64,000 bases of DNA, taken from Pseudomonas sp. Ant30-3 (GTDB lineage: Bacteria; Pseudomonadota; Gammaproteobacteria; Pseudomonadales; Pseudomonadaceae). The stretch covers positions 93,018-157,017 of the forward strand of contig NZ_JMCL01000018.1 of the NCBI RefSeq assembly GCF_000690905.1. The letters run 5' to 3'. Positions 24,979 through 45,958 of the stretch are shown here, one piece after another. Below the pieces are notes generated by a model. That model made no database searches, had not been told where the DNA came from, and worked only from the letters and a program-made list of their open reading frames with translations. The position numbers and the translations under genes were made by a program. Each line of letters opens with the position of its first letter. Positions within the stretch are counted from its first letter, which is position 1.

Positions 24979-25527
24979 CTAACGCCGCGCAAACGTATCC
25001 GCGCGACTGCCCGAGACTTTGCGGCAGTGAACCAGTGCATCACGAATCATGAAGTTCACCAGGGTCGGCGATACGCCGAGTTCCTTGGCGATGTCCTTTT
25101 GCGGCACGCCGTGCAGCCGGTACATCTCGAAGGCGTAGCGCGTGCGGCTGGGCAGCTCGGTCAGCGCGTCGGCGATGTTTTCCAGCGTCGAGAAATTGAT
25201 GTGCGAGGTTTCCGGCGAAGCGCCTGGTATCACCACGTTCAACCCTTCCTCTTCAGGCCCCGAATACTTCTGCTCCAGCGCCTGCTTGCGATAGTGATCG
25301 ATCGCCAGATTTCGCACGATCTGGAACAGATAACTCAGCTGAGCCTTGAACGACGACGTGATCTGCGGCGCCGAGTGCAGGCGGAAGAACGCGTCTTGAA
25401 CCACATCTTCGGCGCGTGACCGGCAGCCGGTAATACGCGCTGCAATCTTGACCAGAATCAGTCGGTTATCGACGAATGCCTGAAGTAGCGGTGAATCGCA
25501 CCTGCTTGTGGATACTTGTTCCGTCAT
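24979..25527 (-). CDS. pvdS: PvdS: iron-starvation extracytoplasmic-function sigma factor
   Basis: A 182-residue ECF sigma factor that directs RNA polymerase to pyoverdine promoters when iron is scarce. Region 2 is FVDNRLILVKIAARITGCRSRAEDVVQDAFFRLHSAPQITSSFKAQLSYLFQIVRNLAIDHYRKQALE. Region 4 is IADALTELPSRTRYAFEMYRLHGVPQKDIAKELGVSPTLVNFMIRDALVHCRKV. Both are nearly identical to P. aeruginosa PvdS over most of the length. The ATG at 25527 (MTEQVSTSRCD) matches the known N-terminus. The promoter at 25601-25630 overlaps a Fur-like site. Four matching target boxes are found in this window. Confidence 0.96.
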   Translation of the reverse strand: MTEQVSTSRCDSPLLQAFVDNRLILVKIAARITGCRSRAEDVVQDAFFRLHSAPQITSSFKAQLSYLFQIVRNLAIDHYRKQALEQKYSGPEEEGLNVVIPGASPETSHINFSTLENIADALTELPSRTRYAFEMYRLHGVPQKDIAKELGVSPTLVNFMIRDALVHCRKVSGSRADTFARR

Positions 25528-25600
25528 GGAAATCACCTTGCTGCAAATGGGGTCGTGGGACGTCAAGCGCAAAGGAGCCGTCCTACACATCGAGCGACAA

Positions 25601-25630
25601 ATTATGTTGAATGATAATGATTGTCAATTG
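25601..25630 (-). promoter_or_regulatory. Fur-overlapped sigma-70 promoter of pvdS
   Basis: Reading leftward, TTGACA (25628-25623), a 16-bp spacer and CATAAT (25606-25601) form a good housekeeping promoter 74 bp before the pvdS ATG. The same bases contain ATGATAATGATTGTCAATTG, which matches the repeated NATWAT pattern of Fur boxes. Iron-loaded Fur would cover both promoter elements. Confidence 0.8.
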
Positions 25631-25731
25631 AGAAAGAGAATTAATGCGCCGTAAAGGCGCAAGCTGAGAACTGCGACACATGGCCACACCTTGGCCATGT
25701 CCTGGCCCCGCCGACGATCAGTCCGGCCGAC

Positions 25732-25755
25732 TAATTATTTGCAGAGGTCATCCGT
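25732..25755 (+). promoter_or_regulatory. Probable PvdS promoter box of pvdL (one mismatch)
   Basis: TAATT (25732-25736), 16 nt and CGT (25753-25755) differ from TAAAT-N16-CGT at one base. The following TTCTC resembles the TTCC found after CGT at the pvdH and mbtH boxes. It leaves a leader of about 150 nt before the pvdL ATG. No better match lies in the pvdS-pvdL gap. Confidence 0.65.
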
Positions 25756-25907
25756 TCTCATTGGTGATGGAACCGGATGAAAGCCCGGTTCTCAGCGCAT
25801 TTCCAATGCCTTGCGCGGTCGGCGAAGACCCCGCCCTGCATGCCCTCAATAGGCGTGGCGTTACAACACCGATACCCCTTGCAAGCCGAATACAGGCAGG
25901 AAACCTC

Positions 25908-38891
<12,984 letters not shown>

Positions 38892-39012
38892 TGGGCGGGT
38901 AACGTGTCGAATACGGCAACGTTTGGGCGCATACCCCATACAATCGTGCGATTGACGCTCACGGCTCGTCGGCTCAGTCTTTGTGCTCCATTTTTTGCCG
39001 CGACCGCCGTCG

Positions 39013-39144
39013 GAGGCCAAGGAAATGGCTGAACTGATCGGCTGCCCGTGCGTGCTGGTGCCGGATGCCGGACATATTTCAAGTCGGGAAAATCCGCAAT
39101 TTGTGACGGACAAGTTGCTGAAGTTTCTGGCTGATGGAAATTAA
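39013..39144 (+). pseudogene. C-terminal fragment of an alpha/beta hydrolase
   Basis: The frame ending at the TAA of 39142-39144 reads EAKEMAELIGCPCVLVPDAG then HISSRENPQFVTDKLLKFLADGN. This is the standard tail of an alpha/beta hydrolase, with the catalytic histidine in the DAGHISS segment. Nothing upstream supplies the nucleophile or the rest of the fold: the 120 bp before it, back to the pvdL stop, are non-coding. It looks like the decayed remnant of a gene that once followed pvdL. Confidence 0.75.
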
Positions 39145-39161
39145 CGGTTTTTGCTGACGCT

Positions 39162-39275
39162 TTCGCGAGCACGCTCGCTCCCACAGAGGAAACCATTCCA
39201 TTGTAGGAGTGAGCCTGCTCGCGCGCTCACAGGGAACAGCATTCCATTGTGGGAGCGAGCCTGCTCGCGAAGGGG
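39162..39275. repeat. REP cluster between the hydrolase fragment and dsbG
   Basis: Three REP-like cores in alternating orientation: TTCGCGAGCACGCTCGCTCC, TAGGAGTGAGCCTGCTCGCG and GGGAGCGAGCCTGCTCGCGA. The last two are direct copies separated by a shared ACAGGGAACAGCATTCCATTG-type spacer. Confidence 0.85.
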
Positions 39276-39305
39276 CCGGCGAGGTTTCGCAGTGTCTCAG
39301 AGGAC

Positions 39306-40082
39306 CTACTTCGGCCCCAGAATCTTCACCAGCTTGTCCGGCGACGGTGCGCCTTGTTGCTGCTGCAACTCACCCTTGTCGTCCATGTAGAAAATCGCCG
39401 GGGTGGCTGACAATTCCAGCTCTTCCATCAACTGCATGTTCGCCGCCAGTTTCGCCTGAATCGCCGGTGGCACTTCTTTCAGTGCTTTCAGCGAACTGGC
39501 CTTGCCGGCACCTTCATGGTCTTGCAGGGCTTTTTGCGGATCCTTGGCGGCGAGCAATGCAGCTGATTTGCCCGGGCTGTCCTCGCGAATGATACCGACC
39601 ATGATGTGTCGCAACTGCACTTTGCCCGCCTTCACCCACGGCCGGGCCTGCTCCCAGAACATGTTGCAGTAAGGGCAGTTCGGATCGCTGAACATGTAAA
39701 CGATACGCGGCGCGTCTTTGTTGCCATCGGCGATCCAGCTGCTGGCTTCCATCTTGCCCCAGACTTCTTTCGACATCGGTGCGTAGACCAGCTTCTGCAA
39801 AGGCTCGCTGCTCAGGTCGTTGCCTTCGGCGTCATACAGATTGCCCAGCAATACGTGCTTGCCATCCGGCGTCAGGTACAGCGCCATGCCACGATTCTGG
39901 TATTGCGCGGCATAACCGCGCAAACCGTCAGGGGCGTCGAACTGGCCGACAATTTTGGCGCCCTTGGCTTCGATTTTCTTGATCGCCTCAGGCAGTTCTT
40001 CGGCGGCCTGCAGCGATGGCAGATGAAGAATTGCTGCGCTCAGGGTCAGGGTCAGCGTCAGCAGGTGGCGGAAGCGGGGCAT
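39306..40082 (-). CDS. dsbG: DsbG-type periplasmic disulfide isomerase/reductase
   Basis: A 258-residue periplasmic protein with a signal peptide ending LPSLQAAEE. The N-terminal dimerisation domain (residues about 28-110) is followed by a thioredoxin domain with the redox pair C136-P-Y-C139 in MFSDPNCPYCNMFW. CPYC is the DsbG signature, against CGYC in DsbC. The cis-proline loop is SATPAIFYMDDKGE. It probably protects or reduces single cysteines in secreted proteins, using electrons from the DsbD encoded two genes upstream. Its start overlaps the end of the TlpA-like gene by 25 bp. Confidence 0.9.
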   Translation of the reverse strand: MPRFRHLLTLTLTLSAAILHLPSLQAAEELPEAIKKIEAKGAKIVGQFDAPDGLRGYAAQYQNRGMALYLTPDGKHVLLGNLYDAEGNDLSSEPLQKLVYAPMSKEVWGKMEASSWIADGNKDAPRIVYMFSDPNCPYCNMFWEQARPWVKAGKVQLRHIMVGIIREDSPGKSAALLAAKDPQKALQDHEGAGKASSLKALKEVPPAIQAKLAANMQLMEELELSATPAIFYMDDKGELQQQQGAPSPDKLVKILGPK

Positions 40083-40924
40083 GGCAATTTCCTTGAAGAG
40101 GTGGCCGGTGTGGCGGAAGGGAGGCTGTCGAAGTTTTCCAGGGCGCGCGCCAGACTGGCTTCCGACAACTCGCCCAGATGGCTGCCCAACAGTCGACCGT
40201 CAGGGTTATAGAACAGCGTAGTCGGCAATGCCATTGAACCCACGGCCTGGCCCAGGCGACCACTGCCGTCGAACAACACGTTGCTCAGGCTCAGGCCTTG
40301 GGTTTCCAGATAAGTGGCGACGCTTTGCATGCTTTCCGCCTGATTGACGAACAGAAAGGTCAGGTCCGGACGCTGCATCTGCGCGTTTTCCAGCACGGGC
40401 ATCTCCCGCCGACAAGGCGGACACCAGGTCGCCCAGAGGTTGATGACCAGCGGTCCACCCTTGTAATCCGCCAGTTGCACGGTTTCCCCAGCGGCATTGC
40501 GCAGGGTGATTTCCGGCAGGCGTGTGCCTTGTTCGTAGATCGTCAGAGAAAACGTCGCCAACAACCAGAAGGCCACGCCGCTGACCACGCCGAAGCCTAA
40601 TGGACGACGCAAACCAGGCCGACGCCAGCCGCGATATACGGCGCCGAGCAGCAGCGCAATCACGCCCGGCCAGGCGAGAAAACCGCCGTCGCGCACGTCG
40701 ATCATCTGCCACGGATCATCACGGTAATGTGCCCAGTACATGGTCACAAAACTGATCCGTGCCGCCAGCATGCCGAACAGAAAAAGACTGAACAGCGCCG
40801 ATTCGGGATTTTCGCCACCGCGTTTGGCCGCTCGCCAGCCGACAAAAGTCGCCAGTGCCAGCGCACTGATCAGCAGCAGATGGTTGAGCGCGATGGCGAA
40901 GGTGCCGAGGGTAAAAGTCAGCAT
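40058..40924 (-). CDS. Membrane-anchored TlpA/DsbE-like thioredoxin with Lgt-like N-terminal region
   Basis: A 288-residue inner-membrane protein in two parts. Residues 1-130 contain about four hydrophobic helices (ALNHLLLISALALATFVGW, ALFSLFLFGMLAARISFV, FLAWPGVIALLLGAVY, GVVSGVAFWLLATFSL). Their GxxxARISFV pattern resembles a reduced prolipoprotein diacylglyceryl transferase region. Residues about 135-270 are a periplasmic TlpA/ResA-type thioredoxin with W-C168-P-P-C171 and the cis-proline in ALPTTLFYNPDGRL. It sits between dsbD and dsbG with a TAATG overlap with dsbD. It most likely relays electrons from DsbD. Confidence 0.87.
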   Translation of the reverse strand: MLTFTLGTFAIALNHLLLISALALATFVGWRAAKRGGENPESALFSLFLFGMLAARISFVTMYWAHYRDDPWQMIDVRDGGFLAWPGVIALLLGAVYRGWRRPGLRRPLGFGVVSGVAFWLLATFSLTIYEQGTRLPEITLRNAAGETVQLADYKGGPLVINLWATWCPPCRREMPVLENAQMQRPDLTFLFVNQAESMQSVATYLETQGLSLSNVLFDGSGRLGQAVGSMALPTTLFYNPDGRLLGSHLGELSEASLARALENFDSLPSATPATSSRKLPCPASATC

Positions 40925-42660
40925 TAACGGGCGTCTCGGGTGGTGGTCCAGCGTTGCAGGAACGTTTCGGCATCGACCTGGCCGGTGATGCGTTGGCTGC
41001 GTCGTTCTTCACCGTCGCCGCCAATCCACAGAAAGCTCGGCGGCCCCGGCACCTTATAGCGGCTGAGCAATTCCCGGCTGGCGGCATTGTCGGCGGTCAC
41101 GTCGAGGCGCAGCAAGCGTACCTCACTCAGCGCGTCGAGAACTTCGGATTTGCCGAACACTTGCTTTTCCATGACTTTGCACGACACACACCAGTCGGCG
41201 TAGTAGTCCAGCAGCACCCACTGACCTTGCGCCTGTGCGGCGTCCAGCTCCTTTTGCAGCGCTGCCGGATCCTTGATCGTGGTGAATGCATCGTGGCCGA
41301 CCGGACGGGTGACCGGGCTCGCGTTCGAGGCGTTGAACACCTGCAGTGGCTTGAACAGTTCACCACTGCCACCCGCCGCGCCGATGATCAATAAGCTGCC
41401 CCACAACCCCATCAGCAAAGCACTGGCGCCGAACAGATGAGCAACGCGACCGAACCCTTGCGACTGCTTCCAGGCGCTGTAAGCCGCGATCACGAGCAAG
41501 GCACCGCACAAGCCAATCCACAGCGAATCGTCCAGCAGCGGACGCACCATCAACAGCGCGGTGGCCAGGAACAGGAAACCGAACACGCCTTTGAGCAGGT
41601 TCATCCAGGCGCCGGGTTTGGGCAGGAAGCGGTTGCCCACGGTCACCAGTAGCAGCAGCGGAATACCCATGCCGATGCCCATGGCAAACAGAATCAAGCC
41701 ACCGTGCAGAGCGTTGCCGCTTTGCGCGATATAAAGCAGCGCGCCTGCCAGTGGGGCGGTCATGCACGGCCCGACCAGCAAACCGGATACGGCACCCAGA
41801 ACACCGGCACCGATCAGGCTGCCGCCGCGTTGACCGCGCGAGACATTTTCCAGTCGATCACGTACAGCGACCGGTAACTGCAGCTCGAAGAAGCCGAACA
41901 TCGGCAACGCCAGCAGTACGAACACCGCCGCGAACGTGCCAAGCAGCCAAGGATTCTGCAACAGCGCCTGCAAATTCGCACCGAGCAGCGCCGCCAATAC
42001 GCCCAGCGCTGCATACACCAGCGCCATGCTGACGACATAGCTGCTCGCCAGGGCAAAGCCGCGTTTCGGTGAAGCGCCGCTGCCGACGACCAAACCTGCG
42101 AGGATCGGCAACATCGGTAACGTGCACGGAGTGAACGCCAGCAACAGTCCCAAGCCGAAGAACACCAGCAAGCTCCAGCCCAGCGCGCGTTGTTGCAGGC
42201 CGCTGGCGAGTGCCTGATCAGGTGCTTGTTCGACCGCCGACGCGGCAGATATTCCGCCCAGGTCCACGACCTTGGTTTGCGGTGGGTAACAGAGGCCGGC
42301 ATCCGCACAGCCCTGGAAACCGACTTTGATCTGGCCCGTGGCGCCGGCCGGGATCTTTAGCTCCAGACCCTGCCGATAGACTTGCTGTTCGCCAAAGAAC
42401 TCATCGCTGTGCGATTCGCCCGCCGGTAATGCGGGGTTATGCTCCTTGGCCAAACCGTCGAACTTCAGACGTTGCTGGTAGAGGTAATAGCCATCGGCAA
42501 TCTGCCAATAAAGCTGCATTTCCCCGGATTCCAGTCGCTCTGAGGTAAAAGTGAACGCTTTATCAACCGGAAGGAATTCGGGTTTGGTAGCAAACGGATT
42601 GGTCCCGGCCTGAACAAGGCCGGAAACCAGAAGAGCAAAAATGAAAAATAGCCGACGCAT
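40924..42660 (-). CDS. dsbD: DsbD: thiol:disulfide interchange protein (electron import)
   Basis: A 578-residue inner-membrane protein that passes electrons from cytoplasmic thioredoxin to periplasmic thiol proteins. It has the three expected parts. First is a signal peptide plus N-terminal immunoglobulin-like domain with the CADAGLCYPP cysteine pair. Then comes an eight-helix membrane core (ALGWSLLVFFGLGLLLAFTPCTLPMLPILAGLVVG ... LIGAGVLGAVSGLLVGPCMTAPLAGALLY) with its two buried cysteines. Last is a C-terminal thioredoxin domain with WCVSC at about residues 486-492. The ATG at 42660 (MRRLFFIFALLV) is the signal-peptide start; 12 upstream residues are rejected. Confidence 0.92.
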   Translation of the reverse strand: MRRLFFIFALLVSGLVQAGTNPFATKPEFLPVDKAFTFTSERLESGEMQLYWQIADGYYLYQQRLKFDGLAKEHNPALPAGESHSDEFFGEQQVYRQGLELKIPAGATGQIKVGFQGCADAGLCYPPQTKVVDLGGISAASAVEQAPDQALASGLQQRALGWSLLVFFGLGLLLAFTPCTLPMLPILAGLVVGSGASPKRGFALASSYVVSMALVYAALGVLAALLGANLQALLQNPWLLGTFAAVFVLLALPMFGFFELQLPVAVRDRLENVSRGQRGGSLIGAGVLGAVSGLLVGPCMTAPLAGALLYIAQSGNALHGGLILFAMGIGMGIPLLLLVTVGNRFLPKPGAWMNLLKGVFGFLFLATALLMVRPLLDDSLWIGLCGALLVIAAYSAWKQSQGFGRVAHLFGASALLMGLWGSLLIIGAAGGSGELFKPLQVFNASNASPVTRPVGHDAFTTIKDPAALQKELDAAQAQGQWVLLDYYADWCVSCKVMEKQVFGKSEVLDALSEVRLLRLDVTADNAASRELLSRYKVPGPPSFLWIGGDGEERRSQRITGQVDAETFLQRWTTTRDAR

Positions 42661-42767
42661 TGGTGAGAGCCTTGTCCCTGTGCAATTGCTGTGCACGATG
42701 GGGGGGCGCGATTAACCGTCGATTAACTTTACTGACCAGCGAGCGTCATTCTGTAACCGGCGGCGGT

Positions 42768-43469
42768 TTAATCGCGCAACAGCCCTGGCCAGCTGACATC
42801 ACTGACCCGTAGCGGTCCTGCGAGAAATCTCATGTTGAAAAGGTCATAGCGCATATACCGGTTCTGCGTGAGAAAAACGTAGTAGTGGCTGTCGGCTAGT
42901 GTTCGGTCGTTTTGTACCGCCGTGATGATCAGATCCTTGTAGGGCGCAAGTCCAGGCAACGTTTCATCGAATACTTTCAATGCAACCGGTTTTGTTCTGT
43001 GCAGATCAAGGTAGATGGACTTTCCACCCTCCAGCAGGAAATGAAATCGACGAGGGTGCAAGGCGGAAGACTTGAATGTCCCGGCTATGATTTGATCGAA
43101 ATACGGGAGAAGAGAGTGCCAGATGGATTTCGAAACAGGAATGATACTTTCTACCCGGTCGTCATCCTGGTCGTATTTGCAAACCGTCGGAACATTGTCC
43201 TTGTAGAAGAAAAGCCACAGCGTGTCGGAATCAAAGTCAAAGGCAGTTGTAATGTCAATGCCTGAGGTTGCAAAGCCGAAAAGAAGATGTTTCGCGTAGG
43301 GGTGAAAGTCGCCCCAGGTACTCTGATCGATATCTTTGGGGTAGCCGTCTTCCACTCTGTCTTCGGCGATGTCAAAGCGCGAATAGGTGTTGTTGTCCTT
43401 AAAGAAAAAATAAATTTTGTCCTTTCCGGCGCGCCAATCGACGGCCACAAAATTCTGAAGTGTCTGCAT
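42768..43469 (-). CDS. Hemopexin-repeat protein (photopexin-like)
   Basis: A 233-residue protein made of four hemopexin-type repeats, one blade each. The clearest is the first, FVAVDWRAGKDKIYFFFKDNNTYSRFDIAEDRVEDGYPKDIDQSTWG, which shows the family pattern of an A at the strand start, G-K-x-Y-x-F, R-F/Y-D and a GYP-xx-I-xx-W end. The others start near ITTAFDFDSDTLWLFFYKD, HFLLEGGKSIYLDLHR and DSHYYVFLTQNRYMRYD. No signal peptide is seen. Bacterial relatives (photopexins of Photorhabdus) are suspected to bind haem or host proteins, without proof. The gene is markedly more AT-rich than its neighbours, suggesting transfer. The start is uncertain: ATGs at 43469, 43487 and 43550 are in frame. Confidence 0.8.
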   Translation of the reverse strand: MQTLQNFVAVDWRAGKDKIYFFFKDNNTYSRFDIAEDRVEDGYPKDIDQSTWGDFHPYAKHLLFGFATSGIDITTAFDFDSDTLWLFFYKDNVPTVCKYDQDDDRVESIIPVSKSIWHSLLPYFDQIIAGTFKSSALHPRRFHFLLEGGKSIYLDLHRTKPVALKVFDETLPGLAPYKDLIITAVQNDRTLADSHYYVFLTQNRYMRYDLFNMRFLAGPLRVSDVSWPGLLRD

Positions 43470-43748
43470 GATTATGAATCCGTTCATTAGTTTATAAGGC
43501 TTGATGGATGTTTGTGTCTGATCCGGACTTAGGTTATCTCGAAGTTTCAACTTGCGGATGTAATTACTGTTGGGTTTTGTTTCCTGATGGGCGCTGTGTT
43601 AGTTGCGTTTATAAAAGACAGTTGCAGTGGTTTGGAAACGGACAAGGCGCACCTGAATTATTGGTGCTACTCGTCAGCAACGGACCTTGCCATAATCACG
43701 GCTTAATGCCCGCTTGCTTCAATCGCTTTTTTACGCAGGAAGCTTTCA

Positions 43749-44429
43749 ATGCACGTACTGGTTTGCGAAGACGATGAGCTGATCGCCAGCGGCATCGTCG
43801 CCGGCCTTACCGCCCAGGGCCTGACGGTGGAGCACGTCGCTACCGCGTCAGCTGCGCGGGCGATGCTCAAGGTCGCCGAATTTGATGTCATGGTGCTCGA
43901 TCTCGGTCTTCCTGATGAGGACGGCCTCAAGTTGCTGCAACAGTTGCGGCATAACGGTCTGGAAATTCCGGTGTTGATCCTGACTGCACGCGATTCGGTC
44001 ACTGATCGTGTCGACGGTTTGCAGGCCGGGGCGGACGACTACTTGCTTAAACCGTTCGATCTGCGCGAACTCGCCGCGCGTCTGCATACTTTATTGCGCC
44101 GAGTTGCCGGGCGCAGCGTCAACCTGATCGAACATGGTCGTCTGACGTACAACCCGAGCAGCCGTGAAACCCTGCTCGGAGGCCAACCCGTCGACCTTTC
44201 GCGGCGTGAACAGTCGCTGTTGCAGGCCTTGCTGCACAATCGCGGGCGGGTCCTCTCCACTGAACAACTGAAAGACAGCGTCTACGGCTTCAGCGACGAA
44301 CTCGAAAGCAACGCCCTCAACGTGCACATTCATCACCTTCGGCGCAAACTCGGTAACGGTATCGTCGAAACGGTGCGCGGCCTCGGTTATCGCCTGGGTC
44401 CGGCCGACAGTGGGGAAGAATCGAAGTGA
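43749..44429 (+). CDS. OmpR/PhoB-type response regulator
   Basis: A 226-residue regulator. The receiver domain has the acidic pair in VCEDDE, the phospho-acceptor D51 in MVLDLGLPDEDGLKLL, and the lysine in DDYLLKPFDL. The C-terminal winged helix (residues about 125-220) carries LSRREQSLLQALLHNRGRVLSTEQL and NALNVHIHHLRRKLGNGIVETVRGLGYRL. It most resembles the QseB/PmrA/TctD group. Its stop overlaps the kinase ATG (TGATG). It is divergent from the dsb block, which suggests it regulates disulfide functions, as in the similar gene arrangement of P. aeruginosa. Confidence 0.92.
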   Translation: MHVLVCEDDELIASGIVAGLTAQGLTVEHVATASAARAMLKVAEFDVMVLDLGLPDEDGLKLLQQLRHNGLEIPVLILTARDSVTDRVDGLQAGADDYLLKPFDLRELAARLHTLLRRVAGRSVNLIEHGRLTYNPSSRETLLGGQPVDLSRREQSLLQALLHNRGRVLSTEQLKDSVYGFSDELESNALNVHIHHLRRKLGNGIVETVRGLGYRLGPADSGEESK

Positions 44430-45751
44430 TGAGCCTGCGTTTGCGCTTGAGTCTGACACTCGGCGCCGCTTTCGCGCTGATCTGGGCGTTGGCTGCGGCC
44501 TGGATGCTCAGCGACCTGCGTAATCAGATGATGTTTTCCCTTGATCAACGGCTCGTGGCCTCCGCTCGAATGGTTGCCGGGTTGATGGAGCAGTTGCCGG
44601 CACTGCCAAGCAACGGCGAAGGGACCCGTGTCAGTGCAGAGCAACTGAATCTTCCGGGGGGCATGGCGTGTCAGGTCAGCTCGTTGCGGGGTGAGATTCT
44701 GGCGCGCAGCCATACCGATCCTGAACAAACCCTGGAAGCCGAGAAAATGGGCTTTCACGATCAGATGATAGACGGGGCGCCGTGGCGCAGTTTCACCCTG
44801 GCCCGCGGAGATTTGCGGATCACGACGGCCGATCGGCAAATCGAGCGGGAAGCCCTCAATATGTCGATCCTGCTGGCTGCTTCGGTGCCGGTAGGAGTGG
44901 CGTTGCTCGGCTGTCTTTGCTTGCTCTGGTTGGGCATCGGTCAGGGGTTGGCCCCGCTCAATCGCATGCGTGATGCCTTGATGCGGCGCAGTGCCGACTC
45001 GCTGGAACCGTTGCAGATCCAACCGCTGCCGAGCGAGTTGCAGCCTTTGCTGGACACTCAGAATCAGCTGTTTCTGCGCATCGGCAAGGCCATTGAGCGC
45101 GAACGGCGCTTGACCGGTGACGCTGCTCACGAATTACGCAGCCCGCTGACGGCGATCAAGACGCACCTGCAGGTCGCACGCATGACCGATGGCGCTGCGC
45201 GTGATCAGTCGCTGGCTCGGGCCGAAGAGGGCGCCGATCGCCTGCATCGCACGCTTGAGCAGTTGCTGTTGCTGGCTCGAGTCGAGGGCAGCCTGTCCTT
45301 TGATGACGGCGTGCAATGCAGCGCCGAGCAAGTGGCAAAACTGGCGATTCAGGATGCGGCAAGCGGTGATCGTCAGCGCATCAGGTTTCTGCCACCTTCG
45401 AAGCTGTCGCACGCCCCCGTGCAAATGCCCGCCGTGCTGTCGATTGCGGCGCTACGCAACTTGCTGGACAACGCACTGCGGCATACCCCCGGCGACGAGC
45501 CGGTGGAACTCAGCCTGGAAACCAGCGCAGACCGGGTGCAATTCGTTGTGCGCGATCATGGGCCGGGAATCGCCGAAGGTGATTTACAGCACCTGACGCA
45601 ACGCTTCTGGCGCAACGGCCAAAGTACCGGCTGCGGGCTGGGCCTGGCGATCGTGCAAGCGATCGTCCAGCGCTGCGGCTGCACCCTGCATTTCGACAGC
45701 CGCCCGGACGGGCTAAGGGTTGAACTCACCATGCCGTTACAACCCGTCTGA
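44429..45751 (+). CDS. Sensor histidine kinase (QseC/TctE-like)
   Basis: A 440-residue membrane kinase, partner of the regulator just upstream. It has an N-terminal helix (LSLTLGAAFALIWALAAAWML), a periplasmic loop of about 130 residues, and a second helix (NMSILLAASVPVGVALLGCLCLLWLGI). A HAMP-like linker precedes the HisKA domain with the phospho-acceptor in TGDAAHELRSPLTAIKTHLQ. The HATPase domain shows ALRNLLDNALRHTP, VRDHGPGI and TGCGLGLAIVQAIV. The periplasmic loop contains a cysteine (GMACQVSS) that could sense redox state; this is inference. Confidence 0.92.
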   Translation: MSLRLRLSLTLGAAFALIWALAAAWMLSDLRNQMMFSLDQRLVASARMVAGLMEQLPALPSNGEGTRVSAEQLNLPGGMACQVSSLRGEILARSHTDPEQTLEAEKMGFHDQMIDGAPWRSFTLARGDLRITTADRQIEREALNMSILLAASVPVGVALLGCLCLLWLGIGQGLAPLNRMRDALMRRSADSLEPLQIQPLPSELQPLLDTQNQLFLRIGKAIERERRLTGDAAHELRSPLTAIKTHLQVARMTDGAARDQSLARAEEGADRLHRTLEQLLLLARVEGSLSFDDGVQCSAEQVAKLAIQDAASGDRQRIRFLPPSKLSHAPVQMPAVLSIAALRNLLDNALRHTPGDEPVELSLETSADRVQFVVRDHGPGIAEGDLQHLTQRFWRNGQSTGCGLGLAIVQAIVQRCGCTLHFDSRPDGLRVELTMPLQPV

Positions 45752-45760
45752 CCTCTGCCC

Positions 45761-45857
45761 TTGTAGGAGCCGAGCTTGCTCGCGATAGCGGTTTAACATT
45801 CAGCATAACTATTGCCTGACACACCGCTTTCGCGAGAAAGCTCTGCTCCTGCAGATC
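45761..45857. repeat. REP inverted pair
   Basis: TTGTAGGAGCCGAGCTTGCT with CGCGATAGCGGT is mirrored imperfectly by ACCGCTTTCGCGAGAAAGCT with CTGCTCCTGCA. This is a REP doublet directly after the kinase stop, and it may also act as its transcript end. Confidence 0.75.
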
Positions 45858-45958
45858 TGCGCCGCACATCAAATGTAACCTCTGTTCGATGTATTCCTGA
45901 TGTCACTGGCGCTATCGTCGGCCTCCGCTTTTTCTCAATGGATTGAGGCAGCAGCGCC

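Noticed and set aside
43508..43777. 89-residue cysteine-rich frame before the response regulator
   Set aside because: It lies in the AT-rich promoter region, has no ribosome site and overlaps the regulator start.
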